Assembly: GCA_026874595.1 (NCBI GenBank)
Contig: CM049315.1
Location: forward strand, 75,962,401 to 76,026,400
DNA: 64,000 nucleotides
From: Sipunculus nudus
Taxonomy: Eukaryota > Annelida > Sipuncula > Golfingiida > Sipunculidae
Direction of reading: 5' to 3'
Part shown: positions 47,501 through 58,625 of the stretch, piece after piece
Position numbering within the stretch: the first letter of the stretch is position 1
Layout: each line of letters starts with the position of its first letter
Notes under the pieces: generated by a model
What the model saw: the letters and a program-made list of their open reading frames with translations, nothing else
Databases searched by the model: none
Told to the model about the DNA's origin: nothing
Program-made: the position numbers and the translations under genes

Positions 47501-50500
47501 AGTATCTATGTATGTCCATAGTGAAAGACCACAGACCAAGTATCTATTTAATCAGGAGTGAAAAGGCTACATACTAAGTGTCGGTATCAAGAGTGGAACC
47601 CCACAATTAACACCATCTTGTGGACAGACCAAAGCTGTTGTTATTTTGGGATTTGTCATGTTTGTGAATTCTGGTCTACCTTGATCCTATAATCAGGACC
47701 AAGATAATTGGCCATATTTGTGGGGTGGTGGCAAAGCAGGATTCCAATGTATATGGTAAGTACTGGTAGTTGCAGACCATAGAACAAGTATAAAAAATGT
47801 AAGGTTGTGCCAGGCTATTGTCTGCAGACCAAGGGAGTATCTATTATTGTAGGCTGCAGTTAGTGACATGCCAAAGTATCTACATATGTATATGGCACTT
47901 GTGACAAGCTACAGAACAACAATATATTTTGTAGGTTCTGATAGACTACAGTACAAGTATTTATATGGTTGGTAATTTAAAAAGACAATACAAGCATCAT
48001 ATATATCATAAATAATGAGGGACTACAGACCAAGTTCTTGGTGTGTTTGTCTGTGGTTATGTCAATGATCAAAGCTGATTATTTTATAATGAGTCTGTAT
48101 CTTGTTATGGTGGAATAAAATGGTCATAATCATATAATGATAGTATATATATATCAATAGTTTTGTGGAATAAATTGGCAAACAGTTTCAGTTTCATTTA
48201 CAGTCATGTCTTAGATGTATAAAAACAGTATTTTGTATAGATTTATATCCTGTATTTGTTTGATGTAGTGTGCCATGCAGAAATGAATGCCATCTTGAAC
48301 AAGAACTCGGCAGATGTTGAGAACTGCACAATTTACGTAGCATTATTCCCATGTAACGAGTGTGCCAAGCTCATCATCCAATCAGGGATTAAGGAGGTTG
48401 TGTACCTGTCTGATAAATATCACGATATGCCGGAGTTCATCGCATCCAGAAAGATGATGGACCTTGCCAAGGTTAAATACAGGTCAGTGAAGGTCATATT
48501 GTGACTGTATTCTATACATGCATTCTACATGTCGCATAAACACAAGCAGCACCTTTAATAAACTATTATGAAAATTTCAAAACGCATTTGCGTTTCAAAT
48601 ACCAATTTATTCCTCTGTGATCAAATGCTAATGCAAAGTTATCAGTAGGACTAGGAGTGCACTTAAAGGAAATTAAAATGTGACCTGTTCAATTGCATTT
48701 GCATTTCAACCCAAGCTGAGATGAATAATTAAACTTATCATTTTTTGGTGCTCTGTATATTTGGCAGAGCGAGAATTGCGTAATTTTCATAATTTATTGA
48801 ATCTATAAGGGACACTTTTTGATACGCTAACTTGTCCGAGCCTTACTTGTCCGAGCCTTACTTGTCCGAGCCTTACTTGTCCGAGCCTTACCTGTCCGAG
48901 CCTTACCTGTCCGAGCCTTACCTGTCCGAGCCTTACCTGTCCGAGCCTTACTTGTCCGAGCCTCACTTGTCTTAGCCTTACTTGTCTGAGCCTTTACTTG
49001 TCTGAGCCTTACTTGTCCAAGCCTTACTTGTTCGAGCCTCACTTGTTCGAGCCTCACTTGTCTTAGCCTTACTTGTCTGAGCCTTACTTGTCTGAGCTTT
49101 GCTTGTCTGAGCCTTGCTTGTCTGAGCCTTACTTGTCTGAGTCCTTACTTGTCTGAGCCTTACTTGTCTGAGCCTTACTTGTCTGAGCCTTGCTTGTCTG
49201 AGCCTTACTTGTCTGAGCCTTACTTGTCTGAGCCTTACTTGTCTTAGCCTTGCTTGTCTGAGCCTTGCTTGTCTGAGCCTTGCTTGTCTGAGCCTTGCTT
49301 GTCTGAGCCTTGCTTGTCTGAGCCTTTACTTGTCTGAGCCTTTACTTGTCTGAGCCTTTACTTTTCTGAGCCTTTACTTGTCTGAGCCTTACTTGTCTTA
49401 GCCTTGCTTGTCTGAGCCTTGCTTGTCTGAGCCTTGCTTGTCTGAGCCTTACTTGTCTGAGCCTTACTTGTCTGAGCCACTTAAAAAGTTCATTACACTC
49501 CCTAGGACATGATATTCATCCATGAGAATTTCTAGTAATATAGGAAGTAGTCAATTGAGAGTTAAATTTTACATCATAATCGATTAAAATTGATTGCATT
49601 TTTAAATAACTGATAAAAAACGATTATATATGCACATGCACAGCATTCAAATTATCCAGTAAATTATATTCTAATCCTGTCAAAGATATAAGAAAAACGG
49701 GATACAAAGTAGTAAACAGCATTAAAACTGAACCTTGTGCAGTAGACAAGTGTCAACAACCCAGCCATTACCTTGAACTTCCAGCATAATGTACAAGTCA
49801 GATCACATTATTAAGGCAATAATTTGGGTATATTTCAATTGTAAACAAGCATATTCCTAGAATTTATGTCCTCCGCTTCCGTCTCTTGTTATTTTAGCTT
49901 CCTGGGATCTTCTTGTGTGCCTTTTAAATGTTTTAGTTTTTATTTTCCCCTGAAGATGTCTCAACATGTCATTGTGCCTGTGTTTTAGTTTTCATTGTCC
50001 TTGAGCTTCTCCACATGTCATAAGTTTTGTTGTGAATTGGGAACATAAGGGAAAATTTGTGTCTGTTTTGGAGCTGGTGATAAAAAATTTCAGACAGACA
50101 CTCCAAAACCTATCCCAACTGAAGTATGCATAAGAGCAATCAGTGACCCAAATTTGAATGAAAACGGATAATATTTAGGAAAATTATACAATGGCCTCAT
50201 TTGCGTCCATCGTCTGTAAACCCATACTAACTAATTAACAGTAGAATCTACCATCACCAAATTATATGCAAAAATCTGTCACATATCAAATGTTGTGGGA
50301 TTGAGATTTCTGTAGCGCCACCTGCATGGACTTGCATATTACTTGGAAAAACTAAAAACTTGAAAATCTTCTTCTCTGAAATCATTCAGCCAAACTTAAA
50401 CATTTTACAGAAATAATTCAAGAAACAATCTCTCTCAAAACTATTGGAATGGTTTCAGTTTGGTGAATTTAGTGGAGTTACAGGAAGCTGAACTAAGTCA

Positions 50501-51786
50501 TTTGGCCAAAAAAGGATACTAAAATTACAGAAAAAATCTCAGAAATGACAAGAGCAGCATCACCAAGTTTTGTGCAGATGTTGGTCACATGACTCATAAA
50601 TGAAACTGAGGTTTTTGTGGCCCCACCTACATCAACCAGTTTTTATGGGTGAATCTTCATAATTTTAGCCTCTTTCAGCTTAAAAATGTTTTGATGAAAC
50701 TGTCAAACTGATCATGAATGGTTTAATTTTTCACAAGAATTATCCTAGGGTAGGGTTGTATGAAAATATATCAGGTTCATTGAATTTTGGTAGATTCACA
50801 GAAAACTAAATTTGGTTTTGTGGCCAAGTTAGCCTTTATCAAACTGAGGGCTGCAATACTCTTATCTGAAAAAACTGTTGTTTCTAATTCTGTAACAAAA
50901 GACTGGTGTCGCCACCTACTATAATTTTTGCACAGCATATGACTGCTTATTTCTCAGGAGGGATTTGATATATCAGCCTGAAATTGGGCATACCAGTATC
51001 TTTACATCTTGGATAGCTTTGTTGCATACAAGACTTATGGCACCACCTACAATTGTATTTTTGGTTTCATGCTTTGTGCACTTAGCTCAAAAATGGTTTG
51101 CAGTGTTTGCCTGTATTTTTACATGTCCATTCATCTTCGAAAGGTTCTGCATACACAAAACTGTTGGCGCCACCTACAATCATTTTGTGTTTGCATCCAT
51201 GTCAGTATTTCAGGAGTAATGTTTGTGTAATTAGTGCTCGTACTCTTGTTCAAAATATCTAGTACTTGCATTGTACATGAACATGTTGCACATGTGCTTG
51301 AAAAGTAATCAAATACTTTTCAAATAATGGTCAAGCATGTTATCATGAAAGCATTATACCTGATGTATATCCCATAGCACAGGTTTGCATTAGGCCTTGT
51401 TAAATGTTTAAATCATTGAACATGTTTTGAAACAAATTCCTACCAATGCCTTTTGGGAGTATGGATCTTTCTATATTTTTGTCTAGAGATTACACAAGCC
51501 TCTTTAAGTCTTGATAGAGTAAAGAATCTGTAATTTGTAACAGTATTTTCAATAAATGTTACTCCATGATTTCTGGGTTCTCTAATGTTTACCAGTTTGT
51601 TTTCAATTAAAGATATTAATTCTGGATGTTTATAAATAGGTTTTCATATTTTGTAGGCAATACACACCAAAAATGAGCAAGATTTTGATAGACTTTGGAG
51701 CCATGGGACCCTCCACTACAGGTGGACCATCAAAGGATGTAAACTCAGCAGGAGAAACCAATAACAACACATCTAAAGATACCTGA
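44345..51786 (+). CDS. DCTD: dCMP deaminase (deoxycytidylate deaminase), 5 exons
   Basis: Converts dCMP to dUMP, the substrate of thymidylate synthase, in the cytosol. Coding exons are 44345-44517, 45981-46080, 47202-47337, 48269-48482 and 51657-51786, all with GT-AG introns and compatible phases (2, 0, 1, 2). They sum to 753 bases, that is 250 aa plus stop. The zinc site is complete: H139 and E141 in HAEMNAI (proton-shuttling Glu) and C165/C168 in PCNEC. Family phrases include [32 protein letters not shown] and SDKYHD. The human enzyme is 178 aa. This one has about 60 extra N-terminal residues from exon 1 and a Gly/Ser/Asn-rich tail ([11 protein letters not shown]...) after the conserved SKILIDF. 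Identity is secure; assignment of exon 1 rests on phase match and good splice sites. Confidence 0.94.
45036..45467 (-). CDS. Unrecognised 143-aa frame, antisense in DCTD intron 1
   Basis: A continuous frame with a protein-like mix of residues, including a Cys-rich middle ([13 protein letters not shown]) and a hydrophobic C-terminal half. No family recognised and no promoter or polyadenylation signal identified. It could be an exon of an intronic antisense gene, part of a mobile element, or chance. Confidence 0.3.
   Translation of the reverse strand: MIVEMNTRLGSIAYTKLLTLSGQLMISGKGNYLAFIPAAFEVELASKWSTPASKQQVHCGKIRTNKGQSKKDMNRVVVHMTHVDSCLVCTQTKIHNYIPELLTQLHIESLLPKAVKFICKAYFVTAQPVMVSTISTDLTNFNH
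45478..45612 (+). repeat. CAGGTACAGGTAC minisatellite-like tract
   Basis: The motif CAGGTACAGGTAC and degenerate forms occur at least four times in 135 bp. A related tract lies at 21835-21895. Confidence 0.7.
45981..46080 (+). CDS. DCTD: DCTD exon 2
   Basis: Acceptor TTATCCTTAG, donor CACAG/GTAATT. Encodes [20 protein letters not shown] and QRSKDPSSQ, the start of the deaminase domain. Confidence 0.95.
46795..47152 (+). repeat. 29-bp minisatellite in DCTD intron 2
   Basis: About 12 copies of ACAGAGTTTGTTATACTGGT plus ATGGGAGTC, with variants GTGGTTGCC and ATGGGTGTC. 29 is not divisible by 3, so all three frames stay open and mimic coding sequence. It ends about 50 bp before the exon 3 acceptor. 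Confidence 0.95.
47202..47337 (+). CDS. DCTD: DCTD exon 3
   Basis: Acceptor GGTTTTCAG, donor ATATG/GTAAGT. Encodes [19 protein letters not shown] and [12 protein letters not shown], substrate-binding region of the family. Its 3' edge is repeated in the next intron. Confidence 0.95.
47338..48040 (+). repeat. Degenerate ~38-bp repeats copied from the exon 3/intron 3 junction
   Basis: The exon 3 end and donor (CTACAGACCAAGTACC-TATATG/GTAAGTAGTGACAG) recurs as degenerate units down the intron: AGACCAAGTATATAAATGG (47357), ACCAAGTATCTATGTATG (about 47497), CAGACCAAGTATCTATTT (about 47531), and others near 47830, 47905, 47945 and 48020. Some retain donor-like GGTAAGTA or GGTAGGTAG. Confidence 0.75.
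48269..48482 (+). CDS. DCTD: DCTD exon 4 (zinc site)
   Basis: Acceptor TTTGATGTAG, donor ACAG/GTCAGT. Carries both zinc-binding motifs: CHAEMNA (48271 on) and PCNEC (48349-48363). Confidence 0.96.
48831..49482 (+). repeat. 15-bp minisatellite in DCTD intron 4
   Basis: About 43 tandem copies of TTACTTGTCTGAGCC. The first block has TCCGAG and later blocks TCTGAG; some units have 16 bases (extra T). Higher-order runs are visible, such as TTGC versus TTAC blocks. Confidence 0.97.
50200..51410 (-). repeat. Repeat family E, inverted full copy
   Basis: Reverse complement of the module order at 34640-35600: family E body, palindrome-variant units (GGTGTCGCCACC about 50906, GGCACCACC about 51040, TTGGCGCCACC about 51164) and the terminus ending in GCACAGGTTTGCATTAGGCC (about 51380-51399). 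It lies inside DCTD intron 4, antisense to the gene. Confidence 0.75.
51657..51786 (+). CDS. DCTD: DCTD exon 5 (C-terminus and stop)
   Basis: Acceptor CATATTTTGTAG. Encodes [17 protein letters not shown], then a Gly/Ser/Asn/Thr tail and TGA at 51784-51786. The preceding intron is 3.2 kb and filled with repeats. Confidence 0.92.
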
Positions 51787-54110
51787 CTTTAATGACTTAA
51801 TTTGTATTAGGTAACTACTAGTAGTAGGAACTGGTTTTATAATCATAATCGTTGATTGGAAAATAAAAACGATTATCAGTCGATTATTTGAGATACTTTA
51901 AATTTTACTTTAAAACCTGCTGTATACTAGTACCTAAAATATTAACCTCAGTAAATGGCTGACATGTACATTGGCATTCATTAATTAATCATCAATCCAG
52001 TAACATTCAAGGTCGACATGCCTTTGGACAATTGTTGCCTGCTTAAGGTTCTGTTTTGATGCTGTTTGTTACTTTGTGTTCATATATCTCTGACAGGATT
52101 AAATTCTTTGCATGTGCATACATAATAGTTTTTAATTGATTACACAGAAATGCAATCAATATCAGTTTTGAAAAAAAAGACCAATCATCGATTTAATCAT
52201 TTAATTGGCATACCACTGGTAATTACCATGATGTTAATTGAGAAATGGATTAACATTGTAGATCATTTCAAATTTGTAAGCAACAAAACTAGGCTCTAAA
52301 AGCAGATTTATGATTCCCCCCCCCCCTTTTCTTTGTGTCATTGTGCAAATATTTTGTTCTTATATTTTGTAAATTATTGATAACTTAAACTCCATGAAAT
52401 ATTTAATTTAACTGGACCACTGGTTCAGACAGTTCAATGGAACTTCTAAAATTTTTTGAAATTTTATATCTCTTTTGAAGAACATAGTGTATGCACTGTA
52501 TTTCAATCATATAAAGATCATATTTTTCCTTTTTATTACATAAACTCGTTGTATTCTATACTGTCTGTGAATGGAAAGTGTCTAATTTTCTAATGCAAAC
52601 ATTGTGTAATATGATGTCACAAAAAGTTCTTTTTGCTTTCTGTTAAGACCATTGTTGTTTCTGTGTGACCGACAAGCTGTGACACATCTGGTTATGTCGC
52701 CTTGAGAAAGATCAAAAGATGACTAGTTAGGGCAGGGTTTTCTTCATGCTTGATAAATATGGTCCATGGTTGGGCACACAGATGCAGTTTAAAGCTGTGT
52801 TTCCATGTGCCCGAATATGCGTGAACAAAAATTGCTCATGATTTTGCAATGGTGATGCTTCCATTTGTCCATCAGCGTATATGCTTATGTGTGTACTGGT
52901 ATATGGTTGAAATCGCCACTGAACCACTACATATATATGTCTTCCAGTTCACATATACACACAAACACACATGGAAACAAATCCATTTTCTTCACACATG
53001 TATGCCGTACACATGGAAACAATTTAATTCTGAGGACATTTTACACTTTATGGCAAAAATATTTTATCCAATGAAATCTTGTAAAATATATTTTTTATAT
53101 GTAAATTACAGTTATCTGTGATAAAAAAGAGCACAAGAAATTATCTACTGCAGATAATAAAGTTTAAAAACAAAGTAACGCTTGTTCTTTTCTGTTACTA
53201 ATAAAAATTTGCAGTAATTTTGAAATAACCAAGCAGCTGCATATGGGGGCTTCAACCTTAATTGTTTCCCCTCCTTATTTTTTCCCCGTCATATCTTGTG
53301 AATGCTATCACTTTTGAATGGCTCAAATTTTTCATGAAATTTAAAATTATCCAGTTTTTTCCAGTACCTTTGGAAACCAGTGACCTTGACCTGAACCTCT
53401 ATGGTATAAAATTGGTGGGGGGGGGGGGGGGGGAGGCACTTTACTTTTGAAATTTTATACACTGGGCATTTCAACAAAATTCCAACTTCAACAGAACTAG
53501 TGCTCACTGTTAGATTTCCTTTGCATGTGGTAACTTTTGAAGCACTTTATTTTTGCCTCAAATTTGATATACTAGTCGTTTCAACTTGCACTCTCTAACA
53601 GGATGGAAAACTGTTTACCTTCAACTTCAAGGTCGACTCGGGCGTCATTGTGAATTTGATTTTTTATTTATTTTTGGTGAACACTGTAACTTTTGGACCA
53701 AGTAATATATTTTCATGAAATCTGAAATGCGAACTCTTTCTACCAAAGTCTCTGATGAGTTGGTAAACTGGTTGTCTTGACCTTAATCGTCACGGTTAAA
53801 TCTTCAGAATTCTAGAATTTTTTGTTAACCCACAACTTTTGAAGCAGTTTAAATATTTTCCCTCAAATTTAGGGATAGGAGGGGCAAAGGGATGGGAGAC
53901 ACTTATCAGTCAAATTTATGTGCCGTTTATGATGAAATGGGTATAGGAGTTTGTTTTAAGATCTGGAGTGCCGAACGTAAATTGTGCACTATAAAAATCT
54001 GAAGTGGACCAGTTGCAAATTAATCCGTTGAAATGACCCCCCTGAAGATCAGTTGACGCCACTGAGCAGTGAAATACCAATAAAACACCAGTCCTGTTCC
54101 CTCCCTCAAA
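51787..54110. other. DCTD 3' flank and gene-free DNA
   Basis: Includes the presumed 3' UTR of DCTD. Also C-run 52317-52326 and G-run 53417-53433. 53270-53860 resembles degenerate AGGTCA-type repeat units (GTGACCTTGACCTGAACC at 53381). No other gene supported. Confidence 0.5.
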
Positions 54111-54325
54111 ATACATTCGTACCCGTTCGTCTGCCGTGGGATAAAATCGCTCCTATTTCTACAATGGTTTACTTATCAGCCTAAATTTTGCATTTGTGTA
54201 CATCTCGGATAGAGTTTCAGTTATATGATATACTGCGCCACCTACAAGTATGTTTACGCTACAGACATCCATGCTAATATCTCAGGGCTGGTTCGACGTA
54301 TCAGCCTGAAAGTTTGCATCCGTAA
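54111..54325 (-). repeat. Palindrome-type repeat, left part of a split copy
   Basis: Reverse-orientation unit of the 277-bp family (GTCTGCCGTGGGATAAAATC, GCGCCACCTAC at about 54236). It is interrupted at 54326 by an LTR element and resumes at about 58465. Confidence 0.7.
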
Positions 54326-54513
54326 TGCGCCATATTAACAAGTGTGCCTTCGTTACCACAGTGCCATCTCTCGGCGTCATGCATAATTATATTGATATGA
54401 TCACAGGAAGTGATGACGTATAAAGTGTTCCCCGCCTCGTAGTCAGGAAGTTGCCCATTCTGTTATTCACCGAGTGCTTCATGTGTCTGCTTTCATTCGT
54501 ACAAATACACGAC
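54326..54513 (+). mobile_element. Left LTR of a Gypsy-type element
   Basis: Begins TGCGCCATATTAACAAG and ends near CGTACAAATACACGACA. It matches 58290-58458 along its length with scattered changes and a deletion in the right copy. A primer-binding-like site follows at once. Confidence 0.85.
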
Positions 54514-54516
54514 AAA

Positions 54517-54534
54517 TGGCGACGAGTTGGAGAT
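54517..54534 (+). other. Primer-binding site
   Basis: TGGCGACGAGTTGG directly after the left LTR starts with TGG, complementary to a tRNA 3' CCA, as expected for a minus-strand primer site. The specific tRNA is not identified. Confidence 0.6.
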
Positions 54535-57500
54535 TTTCCTACAGCGAACATTTCATTGCTACTTCTGACTGACGTAATTTCGTGGGAATTAATTATCTAT
54601 GTGTGTGCGGACATTTATCTTTTTTTGCTGGTGGTGATTTCAAGTGCAAGATTCAACGTTGCTGCTTATATCAGGCACATTTGAGAGTAGTACTTTCAAA
54701 ACGGATCGTCAGGTTCATTTATTTCAGAAACATCCCAGTAAAGATAATAAAAGCAAACCACAGAAATTGTCATGAACTTACTGTTAAAAGTTTGGTGACA
54801 TCAGACATAAAGCTGACATGTGCATATTCAAAGATGTTGGACATTTACAAAAGGTGTGTCACAGTTGTGGTAAACCTGCCATACAGTCAGCCTAATTCGA
54901 GTAAACCTTAGGTCATTTATGTTGATGACTTAAGTACATCAGACACTGATACAGTGAATACAGAGAATACAGTGTAAATACATGCACTGAAAGTGTATCA
55001 CTGAGAATGGAAATTGCCACTGGGGCATGTGTTTCCATTTTACCCAGAATGGTGCATGCCAAACATTTTAAGAATATGAATCTTACTCCGTCTTCAGAAA
55101 TCCTGGTGCTATGTGAGTTACTTGTCAAGGTCAAATATCACGGCCAGGAAGCCAGATTACCATTGCGTGTTGTAGAAGGTTCAGGTCCTATACTATTAAA
55201 CAGGAACTAGCTATCTGTAATTAAGATAAACTGGATGCAAATCAAACAAATCAGGTGTGTGGACACTAACTCTGCGGTAGATCTGAGCTTTTACGGTCTG
55301 TTATACAGTTTCACTCAGAGTAAAGGAGGGGACCGTTCCGAAATTCTACAAGCTCAGACCAGATGCTTTTCCACTTAAGTCTAAGTTGGACAGACTTGAT
55401 TCCATGGGGGTTTTAGAGAAAGTAGACTTATCAGTTTGGGCAGCAACAATCGTGCCAGTATTAAAGGCTGATTCCAGTTTGCGTATATGGGGCGACTTCA
55501 AAGTCACTGTAAACCCAACTTTGGATGTACATCATATACCGTCACCGGAGGATCAAATGAATGGAGGACAAAAGTTCTCAAAACTAGACCTGTCTGGTGC
55601 TTATCAATAAATTATCCTCGATGAGAAATCAAAGGAAATTCTGACTATAAACACGCATCGTGGTTTATATCACAACACAAGACTCCCATTCGTCGTCTAC
55701 TGTGCTGCAGAGATTTTCCAGCGAACAATAGACAAGATCTTGCAGGGGATGGAAATGGTAGAATGCTACATGGATGATGTAATCATCACAGGCAGAAATG
55801 ATCAAAGCACTTCGAAAATCTGCATAAAGTCTTGAAAAAACTAGACTACTTCGGTATAAAGCTTTGTAAGCAAAATGCCATTTCCTACAAGACTCTGTAG
55901 AGTACCTTGGTTTCCGTCTATGCAGAAGGTATACATCCCACAGACTGCAAGGTCGAAGTTATAACTGATGCTCCCGAACCAAAGAATGCATCAGAACTCA
56001 GTAGTTTCATTGGACTTGTCAACTATTACAGGAGTTTCATTCCTAATTTGTCAACAATACTTGCTCCTTTCAATCAGTTGTTGGTTAAAGGTGTTTGTTA
56101 TGAAAGGGACAGTAAATGCGCCCATGCATTAGGTGAGCAAAAAATGTAAATTAGCTTCTGCAGATTTACTGATACACTATTACCCAGAAAAGACATTATC
56201 CTTGCTGATGCATCACCAAACGGTTTAGGATCTCCCATAGACATTAGCCTATAGCTTATGCATCAAGATTATTGTCAAAACCGGAAACAAACTATTCTCA
56301 ATTTGAGAAAGAGGGACTCGCTATTATATTCGGGTTACGCAAGTTCCAAAAGTACCTATATGGCAGGAAGTTCAACCTGCATACAGTTCATAAACCCTTA
56401 ACTCTGATTTTGGTTCGAAGAAGGGAACATCTGTTCCCGCAGCTACAAGGTTACACAGATGAACCATCCAGCTTTCTGCGTATGAATATGAGAAACATTA
56501 TCGCACGTCTAAAAGTAATGTAAATGCGGGTGGATTCTCGCGCCTAACCTTGCCTACAAGAGCCACAGAGGGATCTCCAGAACTCATTGCTTGGACAGTT
56601 AGACTGATGAAGCATGTCATATTAATATTGTTTAAATAAACGGCTTGCCAATTAACTCAGGAAATATCAGTAGAGCTACAGATACTGATGTATTATTGAC
56701 CAAAGTGAAACATTTCTTGTCCACCGGCTGGCCACAGAAACCTGAAAATCTGACAGATTTATTACCTTACTACAAAAGGCGTGATGAGATGACTCTTGAG
56801 GAATGTTGCTTGCTATTAGGCAAAAGAGTGTTATGCCAGAAAAGTCCAGAGCTTCTGTTCTATGGTGTATACATCCAGGTGTTGTTAGAATGAAGGCTCT
56901 AACACAGTTAAGGGATGTAATGACTGTCACAAACTAAGCAGTGTACACCAACTAACTTGGATTTGGCCATCAAGACCTTATCAGAGAGTACACTTTTACT
57001 TCGCAGGACCATTCATGAACAGGTACTTCTGCATTGTTGTTGATGCTCGTACAAAACGGTCAGAAGTTACTCAGATGAGAGAAATAACCAGCGCAAAGAC
57101 AAATGACATACTGTGAGAGTTATGTTCGCGTTATGGTCTACCAGAAAAAATTGTGACAGTGGCAGTCAGTTCCCTTCAAAGGAGTTTCAAGAATTTCTTC
57201 ATCAGAATGGAATTCGTCATGTGCTTACTGCTCCATACCATCATAGTTCTAATGGTACCGCTGAGCGATTTGTCAGAACATTCAAAACTGCTATGAAATC
57301 TATGAAAGGAGAAGCTAGTACCACACATCGGAAATTATGCAGATTTTTCATGTCATACCGTGCAAGCAACAGCAAATGCATTGACACCAAATGATACCGC
57401 TGAGCGATCTGTAAGAACATTCAAAACTGCAATAAAATCTGTGAAAGGAGAAGCTGGTACCATACATCGGAAATTATGCAGATTTCTCATGTCCTACCGT

Positions 57501-58275
57501 GCAAACAACACCAAATGCATTGACTCGTTCGACACCTTCAGATTTATTCACAGGAAAGATAATTCGTACTAGACTTGACATTCTTCACCAAAATATATCG
57601 AATTCAATGATGAAGAAGAGATCGCCAAGTGTTGACAAGACCAATGTCTTCCAGACCGATGATCCTGTGCTTGTAAAGGATTACAAAGGAAATCAATCAT
57701 GGTGGACGCGGGGTACTGTAACAGCCAAACTAAGCCCTGTAACTTAAACTGTAGAGGTGAAAAACATGTTGTGGAAACGGCATATTGATCAGCTGGTAGG
57801 CCTTACATGTCTGAGTACAAGTGCACTGAGTATAACACAGCTTGATGAGACAGAAACACATGATTTACCAGTTGCACCACAAGAAATGTTTAACAAAAGT
57901 TAAACAATTACAACCCAGCAGTGTTTTGTCAGGTGATAAAAGTTTTTGATATGAGTGGTGATAATGTTGTTCTTAGTGAGCCAGAAAGTCAAATTCCAGT
58001 CGTGGTCAAGGATGAACAGTTGCAAAATCCAAGAAAAAACCTTCACGTGTTAGGTATAGACCACAGAGACTCATTGAACCCATTAAAGTTTTGAAATAAT
58101 ACATGTGCAATTAACAAACTTTAATATTGCTACAATGGTAAGTATATTTTATTTTATTTTCCTACAATAAACTGTTACACATCCCGAACACTAATTTTTC
58201 AGCGAACTGAACATTCACGCTGTTGAGTACATTGTTCTTTATTTTTATATTTTTTCTAAGGATATTCTGTGTTCC
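54535..58275 (+). pseudogene. Decayed gag-pol of a Ty3/Gypsy-type LTR retrotransposon
   Basis: Remnants lie in order on the plus strand but in different frames with many stops. A damaged zinc-knuckle region is near 54820-54880. The protease at 55007 has Ala (GCC, 55016-55018) where the catalytic Asp of D-T-G belongs. Reverse transcriptase spans about 55380-55800 with YMDD at 55767-55778 and an internal stop near 55608. An RNase H-like stretch is at 56270-56400 and an integrase core at 57010-57530. Domain order protease-RT-RNase H-integrase is that of Ty3/Gypsy. It cannot encode working proteins. Confidence 0.85.
57250..57530 (+). repeat. Tandem duplication inside the integrase remnant
   Basis: The ~141 bp from GGTACCGCTGAGCGATTTGT (57254) recur as GATACCGCTGAGCGATCTGT at 57394, with about 10% divergence and a shared ending AAATGCATTGAC. 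The duplication disrupts the integrase frame. Confidence 0.85.
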
Positions 58276-58289
58276 AAAGAGGGGAGGAG
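58276..58289 (+). other. Polypurine tract
   Basis: AAAGAGGGGAGGAG immediately precedes the right LTR at TGCGGCATATT, as expected for plus-strand priming. Confidence 0.75.
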
Positions 58290-58458
58290 TGCGGCATATT
58301 AACAAGTGTGCCTTCGTGACCACAGCGCCATCTGTCGTCGTCTTGCCTAACTAAAAGATATGATCACAAGACATGTTGACGTTCCCCGCCTCGTGGTGGT
58401 GAATTCTGTGATTCACTGAGTGCTTCATGAATATGCTTTCATCCGTACAAATACACAA
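58290..58458 (+). mobile_element. Right LTR of the Gypsy-type element
   Basis: Starts TGCGGCATATTAACAAG; end near CGTACAAATACACA. About 20 bp shorter than the left LTR because of an internal deletion. I could not define a clean target duplication. Confidence 0.82.
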
Positions 58459-58625
58459 GATATGTATAGATGATGCATAGCTGTTAATCATACGCAAAAT
58501 TTGTGACACCACCTACAACCATTTTTGCACGGCGTTCATCTGATTGTCTGCCTTGGGCTAAAATCACTAATATTTCGGCAGTAGTTAGACTTATCACCCT
58601 GAAATTTGCATGTGTATATGTATAG
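58459..58625 (-). repeat. Palindrome-type repeat, right part of the split copy
   Basis: Resumes the unit begun at 54111: TTAATCATACGCAAAATTTG, GTGACACCACCTACAACC, TTTTTGCACGGCG. This places the LTR element inside an older repeat copy. Confidence 0.7.

Noticed and set aside
48827-49057. Repetitive 76-codon minus-strand frame (KARTSKART-like)
   Set aside because: Translation of the 15-bp minisatellite, no evidence of a gene.
48831-49482. CRISPR-like appearance of regular short repeats
   Set aside because: Units are directly adjacent without unique spacers and lie in an animal intron; it is a minisatellite.
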